NCBI GenBank assembly: GCA_020634895.1
Contig: JACKAV010000003.1
Location: 186,001-250,000 of the forward strand
DNA: 64,000 nt
Reading direction: 5' to 3'
DNA from: Anaerolineales bacterium
GTDB lineage: Bacteria > Chloroflexota > Anaerolineae > Anaerolineales > Villigracilaceae
Positions 16,493 to 24,511 of this stretch are shown here, in pieces. The translations under genes were made by a program, and so were the position numbers. The number at the start of each line of letters is the position of its first letter. Positions within the stretch are counted from its first letter, which is position 1. The notes beneath the pieces are model-generated. The model worked only from the letters and a program-made list of their open reading frames with translations. It was not told the origin of the DNA and did no database searches.

Positions 16493-18751
16493 ATGAAAAT
16501 AAAAATGCCAGCCAGAATATTTCTGATCGTTGCCATCCTCCTCTCTGCAATACCGCAGAGGGTGTTTGCCTCCTCTGCCCCGCCCGTGGACATGTTCCAA
16601 TTGCCCTGGGAACAGGGGAAAGCATGGGTTTCTTTTGATGGTCTCGACAATGGCACCAAGCGTTCCAGTGGAAGCCCGCATAATTACAAGAACGGCGGCG
16701 CCATCGATTTTGCCCCGCATGTCAACATGGTCATCGGCGAAGATACTTCGAACGCCTGGGTGACAGCCGCCGCCGCAGGCACGGTGACCTTTGTCGGCTC
16801 GTGTTATATCTTCATTGACCATGGCAACGGCTGGACCACTGAATATTGGCATTTGGATAACATACAAGTAGCAACGGGCAGCAAGGTCAGCCGCAACCAG
16901 AAATTGGCAATTGTTCATAACAATGCGAATGCGCAGGTTTGCCCGGGGAATGAATATCCGGGACCGCATTTGCATTTCGTGTTCCGTCCAAACGTGTTGG
17001 ACACCCGTTTTGCGGGCTGGACGGTGAACTACAACATCTTTACCAACAAGACGACCTACACCAAGAACGGACAGACCGTTCCGATCCTCACGCCGCTCTT
17101 GAATATCCCCGATATGCAAACCGTCACACGCGGCATTCTCGATTGGAATATCGAATACACCGGCAGCGTCGACCCGTATCGGCGTGAGCGTTGGTCGCTT
17201 ATGTTGATCGACGATGCAAAATTCGAAATAAATGTAAGCCCGGAAGGCGCTGGGCTTGTCCCGGTCATTGTGCTTTTGAACTCGGACGGTGTCGAGGTTA
17301 TGCGCGCCAATGGGACGCTCAGCACAACGCAGCCGGCGGGTTTTTACTATGTTGAAATCCAATCCGAGGCGGGGACGGGCTATTACAACCTGATCGCCAC
17401 CAAGGAGGAATCGGGCGGCGCTACCGTTACGCCTTCCCCAACTTCCACGACCGCCCCTGAAACTGCAACTCCCACTCCAACGGGAACGCCTGAAATCACG
17501 CACACACCGACTGCAACCCTAACACCCACACCGGACTATACAGCGACTTCGATCTCCGAGACTCAAACTGCGATAGAGGGCACATCTATTGCTGAAACGC
17601 AAACGGCGATAGCAGGCACACCTATTGCAGGGACACAAACCGCATTTGCCGGAACTCAGACAGCGATAGCGGGTACATCCATTGCAGAGACACAAACGGC
17701 GTTTGCTGGAACGCAGACAGCATTTGCCGGAACACAAACTGCAATTGCAGGTACATCCATTGCGGGGACGCAGACGGCATTCGCCGGAACTCAAACGGCA
17801 ATCGCAGGCACGTCCATCGCGGAGACACAAACGGCATTTGCTGGAACACAAACTTCCATTGCATTGACCCAAACTGCTGTCCCAACGCCCACGGGACCCT
17901 ATGTGCTGGTGGATGTCATTCAACCGACACTTACGTTCAATGAGACCAGTCTGGTCAATGTCAGTTTGAACAATGTGCCGCCTGAAGGGTACACAAGCAC
18001 GGAATTTGTTTGTAATTATGATCCGCTGATATTGGATGCCAGCAATATTCTCGCGGCTGAACTCTTCGGTACCGACCCCGTTTCAGCCGCCAATGGACCG
18101 CAGAATGGTCAATTCATTCTCGCCATTGCGGGCAGTAACGGCAAGAAAGCCACCTCCAGCGGAACTGCTTTCACCTTCGCGGTACGCGGCTTGCAGCCCG
18201 GACAGTCCATTGTGCAATGCACGGCGCGCGTCTCGATGGGGCAGGGTGGTCTGCAATCCATCGCTTACATTCCAGATTATGTGACGGTTGTGGATGTCAA
18301 TGTGACGCCCACCTCCACCGCAACATCCGAGCCGACTTCCGCTTTTGTTGCCGGTCAGGTGATCGCCAGCAAGCCCGTCACCATTCAACTCTTTGATGTG
18401 AACAACGCGTTGGTTGTCTCTCAGACCGCGAATCCTGATGGAACTTTCAACATTCCTTTGATGGGCGGAACGTACACGATCATTGCCTCGGCGGAGGGAT
18501 TCCTCAACGCCCAGGGCTTTGTGACCCTCGTCAACGGGGTGACCACAACCATGCAAACGGTGAATCTGCCCGCAGGCGATATCGACGGCAACAGCGTCAT
18601 CGACCAATTCGATGCGTTGACGATCGGGATCAACTACAACGGATCGATCCCCTCCGCAGCGGATTTGAACAACGACAGCACGATCAACGTCCTTGACCTT
18701 GAACTGCTGGCGGCGAATTATCGATTGTCCGGCGCTTTATCCTGGCAATAA
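16493..18751 (+). CDS. Secreted M23 metallopeptidase with cohesin and dockerin domains
   Basis: A 752-residue exported protein. Order: signal peptide (cleavage near VFA, residue 26); an M23/LytM peptidase domain (about 35-180) with candidate zinc ligands His63, Asp72, His159 and His161 in GPHLHF; a PPC-like domain (about 210-305); a Thr/Ala/Gln-rich tandem-repeat stalk (about 310-467); a cohesin domain (about 468-620); a carboxypeptidase-regulatory-like domain (about 630-692); and a type I dockerin (694-752). M23 enzymes cut peptidoglycan cross-links, though some members only bind. The PPC-to-dockerin part duplicates the first gene of the cluster. ATG 16493 has AGGA upstream and the correct signal peptide. 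It is 40 bases after the anchor gene, so the three genes are probably co-transcribed. Confidence 0.87.
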   Translation: MKIKMPARIFLIVAILLSAIPQRVFASSAPPVDMFQLPWEQGKAWVSFDGLDNGTKRSSGSPHNYKNGGAIDFAPHVNMVIGEDTSNAWVTAAAAGTVTFVGSCYIFIDHGNGWTTEYWHLDNIQVATGSKVSRNQKLAIVHNNANAQVCPGNEYPGPHLHFVFRPNVLDTRFAGWTVNYNIFTNKTTYTKNGQTVPILTPLLNIPDMQTVTRGILDWNIEYTGSVDPYRRERWSLMLIDDAKFEINVSPEGAGLVPVIVLLNSDGVEVMRANGTLSTTQPAGFYYVEIQSEAGTGYYNLIATKEESGGATVTPSPTSTTAPETATPTPTGTPEITHTPTATLTPTPDYTATSISETQTAIEGTSIAETQTAIAGTPIAGTQTAFAGTQTAIAGTSIAETQTAFAGTQTAFAGTQTAIAGTSIAGTQTAFAGTQTAIAGTSIAETQTAFAGTQTSIALTQTAVPTPTGPYVLVDVIQPTLTFNETSLVNVSLNNVPPEGYTSTEFVCNYDPLILDASNILAAELFGTDPVSAANGPQNGQFILAIAGSNGKKATSSGTAFTFAVRGLQPGQSIVQCTARVSMGQGGLQSIAYIPDYVTVVDVNVTPTSTATSEPTSAFVAGQVIASKPVTIQLFDVNNALVVSQTANPDGTFNIPLMGGTYTIIASAEGFLNAQGFVTLVNGVTTTMQTVNLPAGDIDGNSVIDQFDALTIGINYNGSIPSAADLNNDSTINVLDLELLAANYRLSGALSWQ
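17555..17881 (+). repeat. Tandem repeat encoding a Thr-rich stalk
   Basis: Roughly 21-base units encoding variants of FAGTQTA and IAGTSIAETQTA repeat about fifteen times in frame. DNA copies differ mainly at silent or near-silent positions, so the array is old or under selection for the peptide. It lies in the M23-cohesin-dockerin gene. Confidence 0.85.
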
Positions 18752-18784
18752 AAAAATGGGCGACCGGATGGTCGCCCATTTTTA
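18752..18784. terminator. Bidirectional terminator
   Basis: AAAATGGGCGACC and GGTCGCCCATTTT pair around GGAT between convergent genes. Confidence 0.88.
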
Positions 18785-19603
18785 GAATTCGATCTCGCCG
18801 ATCTGTTCGAAGTTGATGTTGAACATTTCCTCAGCTTCGGTTTCGAGTTCGGCGTCGAGCGCGTCTCCCGCACGGACGCCGCGGTTGCAATACGATCTAT
18901 AAGGGCAGTAAAGGCACCGGTTGGTGTCCTCAGTTTTCGGGTAGTCTGAGGCGCTTTGAATTTCATCCGCAATACGAAGCAGGGCATCCCAATCCCGTTT
19001 GAATTGATCCGCTTGGTAGGGAAATTTCGCCGGGTCGTTGGGAAAATCCGAAAACCAGTAGGTCATTTCAACTTGTTCCGGTTGAATGGGTTTTCCGTTA
19101 TTTAGGAACGCGCCAGCCTGAACCAACAGGGCGCGATAGACCCGCGTTTGCCAGCGGGCGGCGAGAAACTCGCTCTTCGGACGTTTGCGATAGGTCTTCC
19201 AATCGTAGATGTGGAACTTGCCGCCGTCTGAGGCGATCAGGTCATATTTGGCAACGAGGCGAAACGGACCCAACGGCGCGGATAATGTGATTTCGGTTCG
19301 TAATGTCGGTAACTTCTTTAGTTCTGTCAGTCCTTTGTTATTTATAAAGTGATCCCACCAGCGTTTGAGATTTTCGGTGTTCGCCAGTTTTGCGATCTGT
19401 TCTTCCGGAAGCCCGATGAAATATTGCTGTACCAGCCGGTGAAAATATTCGCCTTCACGCTGGTGCTTTTCGTTCTCGAGCGCGGGTTCGGTTTCGATGG
19501 CTGGATACGCCAGATGTTGAAAGTAACGCAGCTCGAAACGGCGCGGACAGTCGTTATAGTCCTGCAGGGATGACTGGCTGAGTGATTTCAGTTCGATGGG
19601 CAT
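18782..19603 (-). CDS. Stand-alone RecB/Cas4-like PD-(D/E)XK nuclease
   Basis: A 273-residue PDDEXK_1-type nuclease. Visible motifs: His55 (GEYFHRLV), Asp121 (AKYDL), Asp134-x-Lys136 (YDWK) and Gln152 (WQTRVY), the expected active-site set. Cys19 (DCPRRFELRY), Cys230, Cys233 and Cys239 match the four-Cys iron-sulfur site of Cas4 and AddB-type nucleases. Such proteins act as DNA exonucleases in repair or in CRISPR adaptation, but there are no cas genes or repeat arrays here. It is convergent with the M23 gene and divergent from the NYN gene. Confidence 0.85.
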   Translation of the reverse strand: MPIELKSLSQSSLQDYNDCPRRFELRYFQHLAYPAIETEPALENEKHQREGEYFHRLVQQYFIGLPEEQIAKLANTENLKRWWDHFINNKGLTELKKLPTLRTEITLSAPLGPFRLVAKYDLIASDGGKFHIYDWKTYRKRPKSEFLAARWQTRVYRALLVQAGAFLNNGKPIQPEQVEMTYWFSDFPNDPAKFPYQADQFKRDWDALLRIADEIQSASDYPKTEDTNRCLYCPYRSYCNRGVRAGDALDAELETEAEEMFNINFEQIGEIEF

Positions 19604-19612
19604 GGGTCTATT

Positions 19613-19643
19613 TTGCCACAGAAATATACGCCTATGCTATACT
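19613..19643 (+). promoter_or_regulatory. Candidate promoter of the NYN gene
   Basis: TTGCCA (19613-19618), a 19-base spacer and TATACT (19638-19643). The leader then contains a small CAGGG/CCCTG stem and TTGGAG before ATG 19708. Confidence 0.45.
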
Positions 19644-19707
19644 TCCGCGAAAATAAGAGTATGGACAGGGTACCAAGCCCTGCCATGCTTATACCTTTTG
19701 GAGTTTT

Positions 19708-20808
19708 ATGGGACAGGAAACGCAGGTAGCCGTCTTTATCGACTACGACAATATTGAAATAAGCGTGGAGGAAGCCTTCGGAAAGTCCACCGATGTGGAC
19801 TGGAGCCGTATCTTCAACTACGCTTCACAGATCGGGCGTGTGGTCATGCGCCGCGCCTATGCGGATTGGGCGGAAGCTGCCAGCAAACAGCGTCAGCTTC
19901 TCAACCTGGGCGTGGAATTGGTCCACGTCAACAGCAAACGTGGGAAGAATGCAGCAGACATCCGCATTGTGATCGACGCGCTTGAGCTTTTCTATTCGGA
20001 GAAGGATACCTTCACGCACGTTCTGCTGGTTTCCGGCGACGGCGACTTCACCGAATTGGTGCATCGCCTGCGCGCGCACGGCAAGACGGTCGTCGGCATG
20101 GGCATCAGCGGCACGACTGCCGATTATCTTGTCAGCGCCTGCGACAAATTCGTATACTACGATAAATGGCAGGGCGTTGGGAAGGTCAAGAAGGACGGCT
20201 CTTCCAACGGGAATCAAAAACAGTCCAATTCGAAGCAGAACCAGAAACAGGATAATAAGCAAGAGAAACCTGAAAAACAGCAGCAGGAAAAATCCGCGCC
20301 GAAGCCTGCCGCACCCATTCCACCCGAAAAGCGGCTGGAACGGTATCTCAACATCCTTGCCGGACATAAGATCCGCATGACGCCCAGCACGCATCGTCCG
20401 CTGGTGATTTACAAGATTTACGATATCGTCAAGGAAACTCCTGACATCACCTTCAATCAGTTGAAGGAAAAGGCGCAGGATTTCTTCACCGATAACATGC
20501 CCCAGATCGAGCCGCAGCTTGCTCTCGATACGGCGCATCAACTTTTTCATACGTTTTGTTTTGACTTCGACCAGGACTCCACAGAACGCATCATGGATCG
20601 CCCCATGATGTTGTCAGAAAATACTACGTCCGCTTCAGATTTGCTCGGAAAATGCGACGAGAAACTTCTGCATCTGATCGCGGGCGACCTCGGCGCATCC
20701 GAAGCAATGGATAAGGAAACCGCCGCGACCATCCTCTATGGCGGCGTCCGCAACCCCAAAGTGCTCGACCATATTCAGGAATTGCTCGACGCGGAAACTC
20801 AGGTATAA
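19708..20808 (+). CDS. NYN-domain (LabA/DUF88) putative ribonuclease
   Basis: A 366-residue protein. The NYN/PIN-like domain spans about 1-155 with the acidic site FIDYDNIE (Asp12, Asp14), AADIRIVIDA and VSGDGDFTELV, typical of LabA-like RNases. A disordered Lys/Gln/Asn-rich linker (about 163-205) leads to a helical C-terminal region (about 210-366) which may be a LOTUS/OST-HTH-like RNA-binding module, though this second call is weak. TTGGAG precedes ATG 19708. The substrate is unknown. The last codons carry the promoter of the downstream leader and ABC-F gene. Confidence 0.85.
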   Translation: MGQETQVAVFIDYDNIEISVEEAFGKSTDVDWSRIFNYASQIGRVVMRRAYADWAEAASKQRQLLNLGVELVHVNSKRGKNAADIRIVIDALELFYSEKDTFTHVLLVSGDGDFTELVHRLRAHGKTVVGMGISGTTADYLVSACDKFVYYDKWQGVGKVKKDGSSNGNQKQSNSKQNQKQDNKQEKPEKQQQEKSAPKPAAPIPPEKRLERYLNILAGHKIRMTPSTHRPLVIYKIYDIVKETPDITFNQLKEKAQDFFTDNMPQIEPQLALDTAHQLFHTFCFDFDQDSTERIMDRPMMLSENTTSASDLLGKCDEKLLHLIAGDLGASEAMDKETAATILYGGVRNPKVLDHIQELLDAETQV

Positions 20809-20809
20809 T
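20782..20809 (+). promoter_or_regulatory. Promoter of the ABC-F leader
   Basis: TTGCTC (20782-20787), a 16-base spacer and TATAAT (20804-20809), overlapping the end of the NYN gene. Transcription would begin at or next to the ATG at 20817. Confidence 0.65.
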
Positions 20810-20816
20810 CCCGAAC

Positions 20817-20912
20817 ATGCTTTACATTTTCAGCGTAGGCAAACCCCTTTTTGCAATGGCGATCAATGGTTTTGATGGTGCCGTTCCTTGTCGTATTGCG
20901 CCTGTACGCTGA
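20817..20912 (+). CDS. Putative 31-residue leader peptide upstream of ABC-F
   Basis: A short frame, ATG 20817 to TGA 20910-20912, encodes MLYIFSVGKPLFAMAINGF and 12 more residues ending CRIAPVR. The ATG is 7 bases after a TATAAT box, so it could be translated from a leaderless mRNA. TTTCAGCGTA (20828-20837) in its early codons pairs perfectly with TACGCTGAAA (20905-20914) spanning its stop codon. A strong terminator follows at 20934. That order (short frame, alternative hairpins, terminator, ABC-F gene) is the layout of ribosome-mediated attenuation known for antibiotic-responsive ABC-F genes. Whether the peptide is made is unknown; a non-coding RNA is the alternative. Confidence 0.5.
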   Translation: MLYIFSVGKPLFAMAINGFDGAVPCRIAPVR

Positions 20913-20930
20913 AAGGTCACGTCGCTTTCA
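20828..20930 (+). promoter_or_regulatory. Mutually exclusive leader hairpins
   Basis: Stem A: TTTCAGCGTA (20828-20837) with TACGCTGAAA (20905-20914), extended by GGC/GCC across a bulge. Stem B: TGAAAG (20910-20915) with CTTTCA (20925-20930). They share bases 20910-20914, so only one can form at a time. A ribosome paused early in the leader frame would open stem A. Confidence 0.5.
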
Positions 20931-20933
20931 CAT

Positions 20934-20960
20934 GCCGCAGGTGTTGCCTGCGGTTTTTTG
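20934..20960 (+). terminator. Terminator inside the ABC-F leader
   Basis: CCGCAGG and CCTGCGG pair around TGTTG and are followed by six T. It lies about 70 bases before the ABC-F start, so it would stop transcription before the gene unless overridden. Confidence 0.85.
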
Positions 20961-20968
20961 TTTAAATG

Positions 20969-21015
20969 GCAGGTCATGTTTGTAACATGATAGTCACGCT
21001 TCAAGCGTGACCTGC
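20969..21015. repeat. Composite palindromic element before ABC-F
   Basis: Outer arms GCAGGT and ACCTGC enclose two inner hairpins: CATGTTTGTAACATG (20976-20990) and the perfect palindrome GTCACGCTTCAAGCGTGAC (20993-21011). It looks like a small dispersed intergenic repeat. It ends 15 bases before the ABC-F start codon. Confidence 0.6.
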
Positions 21016-21030
21016 AATATAAGAGTAACC

Positions 21031-22665
21031 ATGATCCAAATTCAACTATCCAACATCACACTCATCCTCGGAGCGAAACGCATTTTCGAGAATCTCAACT
21101 GGGAGATCCAGCGCGGACAACGCATCGGTTTGATCGGTGCGAATGGCGCGGGGAAGTCGTCGCTGTTCAAACTCATCGAAGGGGAATATTCTCCCGAACT
21201 GGGCGGAAGCATCACCCGCGCCCGCCTCATCACAACGGGATACCTGTCTCAGCAGCCCGAGCTTGACCCTGCGCTGACAGCGTTCGACGCCGCAATGGCG
21301 GGCAATCCGCGCGTGGCAGAAGTCCATGAAGAATTGGAGCGGGTGGAAGCAAGCCTGGGCGACCCCGAGGTCTATGGCGATGAGAAAAAACTGCAAAGCG
21401 CGCTTGAACGTCAGCATGTGCTCATCGAAGAGTATCAAGCCTTTGGCGGTGACTCATACCCGGAGCGGGTGAGGAGTCTCCTGCTCGGGCTGGGACTCGC
21501 TCAAAGCGAATTGACCAAGCCCATGTCCGTGTTGAGCGGCGGGCAAAAGAAACTCGTCGGTTTGGCGCGGCTGCTTCTGTTGAATCCAGATGTCCTGTTA
21601 TTGGATGAACCGGATAATCATCTTGACCTGCCCGGAAAAATGTATCTCGAAAAGCTCATCCGCACTTACGATGGAACTGTCGTCATCATCTCGCATGACC
21701 GTTATTTGCTCGACGCCGCCGTGACGCATATCGCCGAATTGGAAGACGGCAGAATGACGGTTTTCGAAGGTGATTACACTTCGTACATGGCAGATAAAGA
21801 AATGCGGCTGGCGCGGCAGGAAGAAATGTTCCACGCACAGCAACAGACGATCAAGCGCCTTGAAGCGGCGATCAAACGTCTGGCGATCTGGGGCAAGGTG
21901 TACGATAACGAAGACCTCTCGCGGAAGTCGAAGTCCATGCAGAAGCGGTTGGACAAAATGGATAAGATCGAAAAGCCTGTCACCGAACGCCGCCGCATGG
22001 AATTGCGGCTCAACGGCTGGCGCGGTTCGAATAAAGTGTTGGAGTTAGCGGATGTTTCCAAGTCGTTTGGCGAGAAGCAGGTCTTTGCAAACATCAACGA
22101 GACGATCTGGCACGGCGAGCGTGTTGGGTTGATCGGACCAAACGGCGCAGGGAAGTCTGTGCTGCTGCGGATGATCCTTGGCAATGAACTACCAGATGCC
22201 GGTGAAATAAAAATTGGTCCGAGCGTATCCATTGGACATTATGCGCAGGAACATGAGACGCTCGATTTTGACCAGACCGTTCTGGACGCTGTCCGCTATG
22301 CCGGTAAGATGAGCGAATCAAGAGCAACGGCTTTCTTGTTGCGGTATTTGTTCACGTACAAACAGGTCTCGCAAAAGATCGGCGAACTCTCCGGCGGAGA
22401 ACGCAGCCGCCTGCAACTGGCATTGGTGGTTTTATCGGGTGCGAACTTTCTGCTTCTGGATGAACCCACCAACAACCTCGACATCGCTTCTGCGGAAGTG
22501 CTTGAGCAGGCTCTCGAAGATTTCGAAGGGACAGTGTTGGTCATCTCGCACGACCGTTACTTTCTGGACCAAACAATCGAGCGTTTGCTCGTCATCGAAG
22601 ATGCACGGCTTGCGGGGTACCTCGGTGGTTACAGCGATTATCTCGAAGCAAAAAACGCGAAGTGA
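21031..22665 (+). CDS. ABC-F family ATPase (ribosome-associated)
   Basis: A 544-residue soluble protein with two ABC domains and no membrane segment, as in ABC-F proteins that act at the ribosomal E site (translation factors or antibiotic protection). Domain 1: Walker A GANGAGKSS, signature LSGGQKKLVGLARLLLL, Walker B DVLLLDEPDNHLD. A charged helical linker follows (about 245-325, ending RRMELRLNGWRG). Domain 2: GPNGAGKSV, LSGGERSRLQLALVV, LLLDEPTNNLD. ATG 21031 starts the conserved domain; a GTG at 21007 is in frame but lies inside the palindrome. The ribosome-binding site (AAGAG) is weak. The leader suggests inducible expression. No subfamily can be fixed by eye. Confidence 0.92.
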   Translation: MIQIQLSNITLILGAKRIFENLNWEIQRGQRIGLIGANGAGKSSLFKLIEGEYSPELGGSITRARLITTGYLSQQPELDPALTAFDAAMAGNPRVAEVHEELERVEASLGDPEVYGDEKKLQSALERQHVLIEEYQAFGGDSYPERVRSLLLGLGLAQSELTKPMSVLSGGQKKLVGLARLLLLNPDVLLLDEPDNHLDLPGKMYLEKLIRTYDGTVVIISHDRYLLDAAVTHIAELEDGRMTVFEGDYTSYMADKEMRLARQEEMFHAQQQTIKRLEAAIKRLAIWGKVYDNEDLSRKSKSMQKRLDKMDKIEKPVTERRRMELRLNGWRGSNKVLELADVSKSFGEKQVFANINETIWHGERVGLIGPNGAGKSVLLRMILGNELPDAGEIKIGPSVSIGHYAQEHETLDFDQTVLDAVRYAGKMSESRATAFLLRYLFTYKQVSQKIGELSGGERSRLQLALVVLSGANFLLLDEPTNNLDIASAEVLEQALEDFEGTVLVISHDRYFLDQTIERLLVIEDARLAGYLGGYSDYLEAKNAK

Positions 22666-22732
22666 CGCCGTTATCCTCCGGTGCTATACTTGGTAATATA
22701 TTTCACGAATATTCAGTAAAAGGGAGTCTTTC

Positions 22733-23260
22733 ATGCCAAAAAACATTGTGTTAACCCTGACGGGAAGAGACAAGATCGGGCTTGTAGACCGTATCACCGA
22801 GATGGTCCACAAACGCGGCGGCAATGTTGAGTCCAGCCGTATGGCGCGCCTCGGCGGGGAGTTTGCCATGTTGATGCTGGTCAAGGTGGCGGATGATGCA
22901 TTCGCGAACCTCGATAAGGATTTCCAGTCCCTGCGTGGCGACGGCTACCAGGTTAATTTGACAGAGACCGAAGATGACTCGAAGAAGTATGCGGGCTGGC
23001 TGCCGTATGCGATTGAAGTCTCCGGCGCGGATCACGAGGGCATCATCCACGAGATATCGCATCACCTTGCCATGCAGGGGATCAACATCGAGAATATGGA
23101 CACCAGCTCCACGCCTGCACCGATGAGCGGCACGCCTCTTTTCATGATGAAGGGTGTGGTCCTCGTGCCGCCGAAGCTGAATTTCCACGTGTGGAGCGAC
23201 TCGCTCGAAGAGATCGGCGACAGGTTGAACGTAACCGTCGAAGTGGAAGTTGCGAAGTAA
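22733..23260 (+). CDS. Tandem ACT-domain protein (GcvR-like)
   Basis: A 175-residue cytoplasmic protein made of two ACT domains (about 3-75 and 90-172), the first with LTGRDKIGLVDRITEMVHKRGGN shown in part as TGRDKIGLVDRIT. This is the arrangement of GcvR, a glycine-responsive regulator without its own DNA-binding domain, and of related amino-acid sensors. The ligand is unknown here and no gcv genes are adjacent. AAAGGGAG lies 8 bases before ATG. A TATACT box near 22684 may be the promoter. Confidence 0.82.
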   Translation: MPKNIVLTLTGRDKIGLVDRITEMVHKRGGNVESSRMARLGGEFAMLMLVKVADDAFANLDKDFQSLRGDGYQVNLTETEDDSKKYAGWLPYAIEVSGADHEGIIHEISHHLAMQGINIENMDTSSTPAPMSGTPLFMMKGVVLVPPKLNFHVWSDSLEEIGDRLNVTVEVEVAK

Positions 23261-23275
23261 ATTGAGTTGCTAAAT

Positions 23276-23305
23276 AAAAAGCGGAGAGTTTTCTCTCCGC
23301 TTTTT
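23276..23305. terminator. Bidirectional terminator
   Basis: AAAAAGCGGAGAG and CTCTCCGCTTTTT pair around TTTT between convergent genes. Confidence 0.9.
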
Positions 23306-23311
23306 ATTTAA

Positions 23312-24511
23312 TTATTCGTACCTAAATCTCAGAACCCCGATCGTAAAGAAGACAGCCGCAAACCCAAGCAGGACACCTGACTCGAGCAGGATATCGCTCA
23401 GCCCGCCGCCGCGGAGGACGAGGTCGAGCAGTCCCTGCATTGCCCAGGTGGTGGGCAGCACCTTGACGATATTTTGGACTACTGGCGGGAAGAGTTCAAG
23501 CGGATACCAACATCCGCCAAGAAGCGCCATCACCATGCCCGCCATGATGCTCAGCCCGCTGGCTTGACCTTCGGTCTTGATGAAAGTTCCCATGGTGGTG
23601 CCGATGGCTCCCGCGGCAAGAGCGGCGCTGGTCAACAGGACGAAGAGCGCGAGCGGCTCCTTTCCCCATTTGAGTTGAAGCGCGAACATCCCAAACAGGG
23701 TCAACAATGACATCTGGATCAGCGCCATCACCACCTGACCGGAGATCGTGCCGAGCAGGAATGTCGCTTTGCCTGTCGGTGTGGTGAGTACGCGGCGAAG
23801 AGTCCCTTGTTGGCGTTCGTACGCGAACAGCGCCGAAATACCGAATAGCGGAATGAAAACCCACGTCACCAACTGCCCGGCGGATGAGTTCGCGCGCGGG
23901 TCATATTCGACCTCATCGGGAGTTGTTCCTTCGATGACAGTCACACGTTCGGGCGCATCCTCTTGAATGGATTTGGCGAGTGTCAGCGCGTCTTCGAAAT
24001 ATGCCTGCTCCGCTTCAGCGGATTCGAATGTGCCGCGCGACTTTGCCTCTTCTACAGCCATATTCGCGGCGTTGACGGTACTGCTCACGCGTCGAATGAC
24101 GGTTTGGATGGCGCGCTGGGCGATGGTTCCGTCCATGTCGTTGGGCTGTTGGCGGAAGTCCAACCCGGCATTTCCGTTTTGAATGGCGGTTAGGTCCAAG
24201 CCTGCTGGAATGACCAACACAGCGGAAACACGACGCGCGCTGAATTCTTCTTCCGCATCGTTGAGCGTCATCGGGTCAGGGTACACCGCAGTGGAATTTT
24301 CCAATTCGGCGACGATCTCCTGTGAGATGGCCGTGTTCGCCTGATCCACCACGACGAGACGTACACGATTGTTGGTCGGGTTTCCGGACGGGGTTCCGCC
24401 TGCGAGCAGGTATGTGAAAACCAACGGCAGGATGATGAAGAATATCAACTCCGATGAACTGGCAAAACGAACGACAGCGTCCTTCCATGCGATGGCGAAT
24501 ATTTTTTTCAT
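23312..24511 (-). CDS. ABC-2 type exporter permease (second)
   Basis: A 399-residue membrane permease of the ABC-2 family. One N-terminal helix (about 20-40) is followed by a long extracytoplasmic domain (about 45-200), then five helices (about 215-398). The motif ALFAYERQQGTLRRVLTTP marks the conserved cytoplasmic region before helix 3. ATG 24511 overlaps the previous stop as ATGA, so translation is coupled; the frame stays open upstream, but MKKIFAIAWKDAVVRF is the family N-terminus. It should pair with the first permease and the adjacent ATPase. Substrate unknown; drugs, lipids and peptides are typical for the family. Confidence 0.9.
   Translation of the reverse strand: MKKIFAIAWKDAVVRFASSSELIFFIILPLVFTYLLAGGTPSGNPTNNRVRLVVVDQANTAISQEIVAELENSTAVYPDPMTLNDAEEEFSARRVSAVLVIPAGLDLTAIQNGNAGLDFRQQPNDMDGTIAQRAIQTVIRRVSSTVNAANMAVEEAKSRGTFESAEAEQAYFEDALTLAKSIQEDAPERVTVIEGTTPDEVEYDPRANSSAGQLVTWVFIPLFGISALFAYERQQGTLRRVLTTPTGKATFLLGTISGQVVMALIQMSLLTLFGMFALQLKWGKEPLALFVLLTSAALAAGAIGTTMGTFIKTEGQASGLSIMAGMVMALLGGCWYPLELFPPVVQNIVKVLPTTWAMQGLLDLVLRGGGLSDILLESGVLLGFAAVFFTIGVLRFRYE

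Noticed and set aside
17555..17881. CRISPR-like regular repeats
   Set aside because: The repeats are in frame, contiguous, without spacers, and encode a Thr-rich stalk.
18782..19603. Cas4 of a CRISPR adaptation module
   Set aside because: No cas1, cas2, effector genes or repeat arrays are present in the window.
20817..20960. 6S RNA or SRP RNA gene
   Set aside because: The long stem with a bulged interior suggested it, but the SRP GGAAGCAG-type loop is absent and the size and the downstream ABC-F gene fit an attenuator better.
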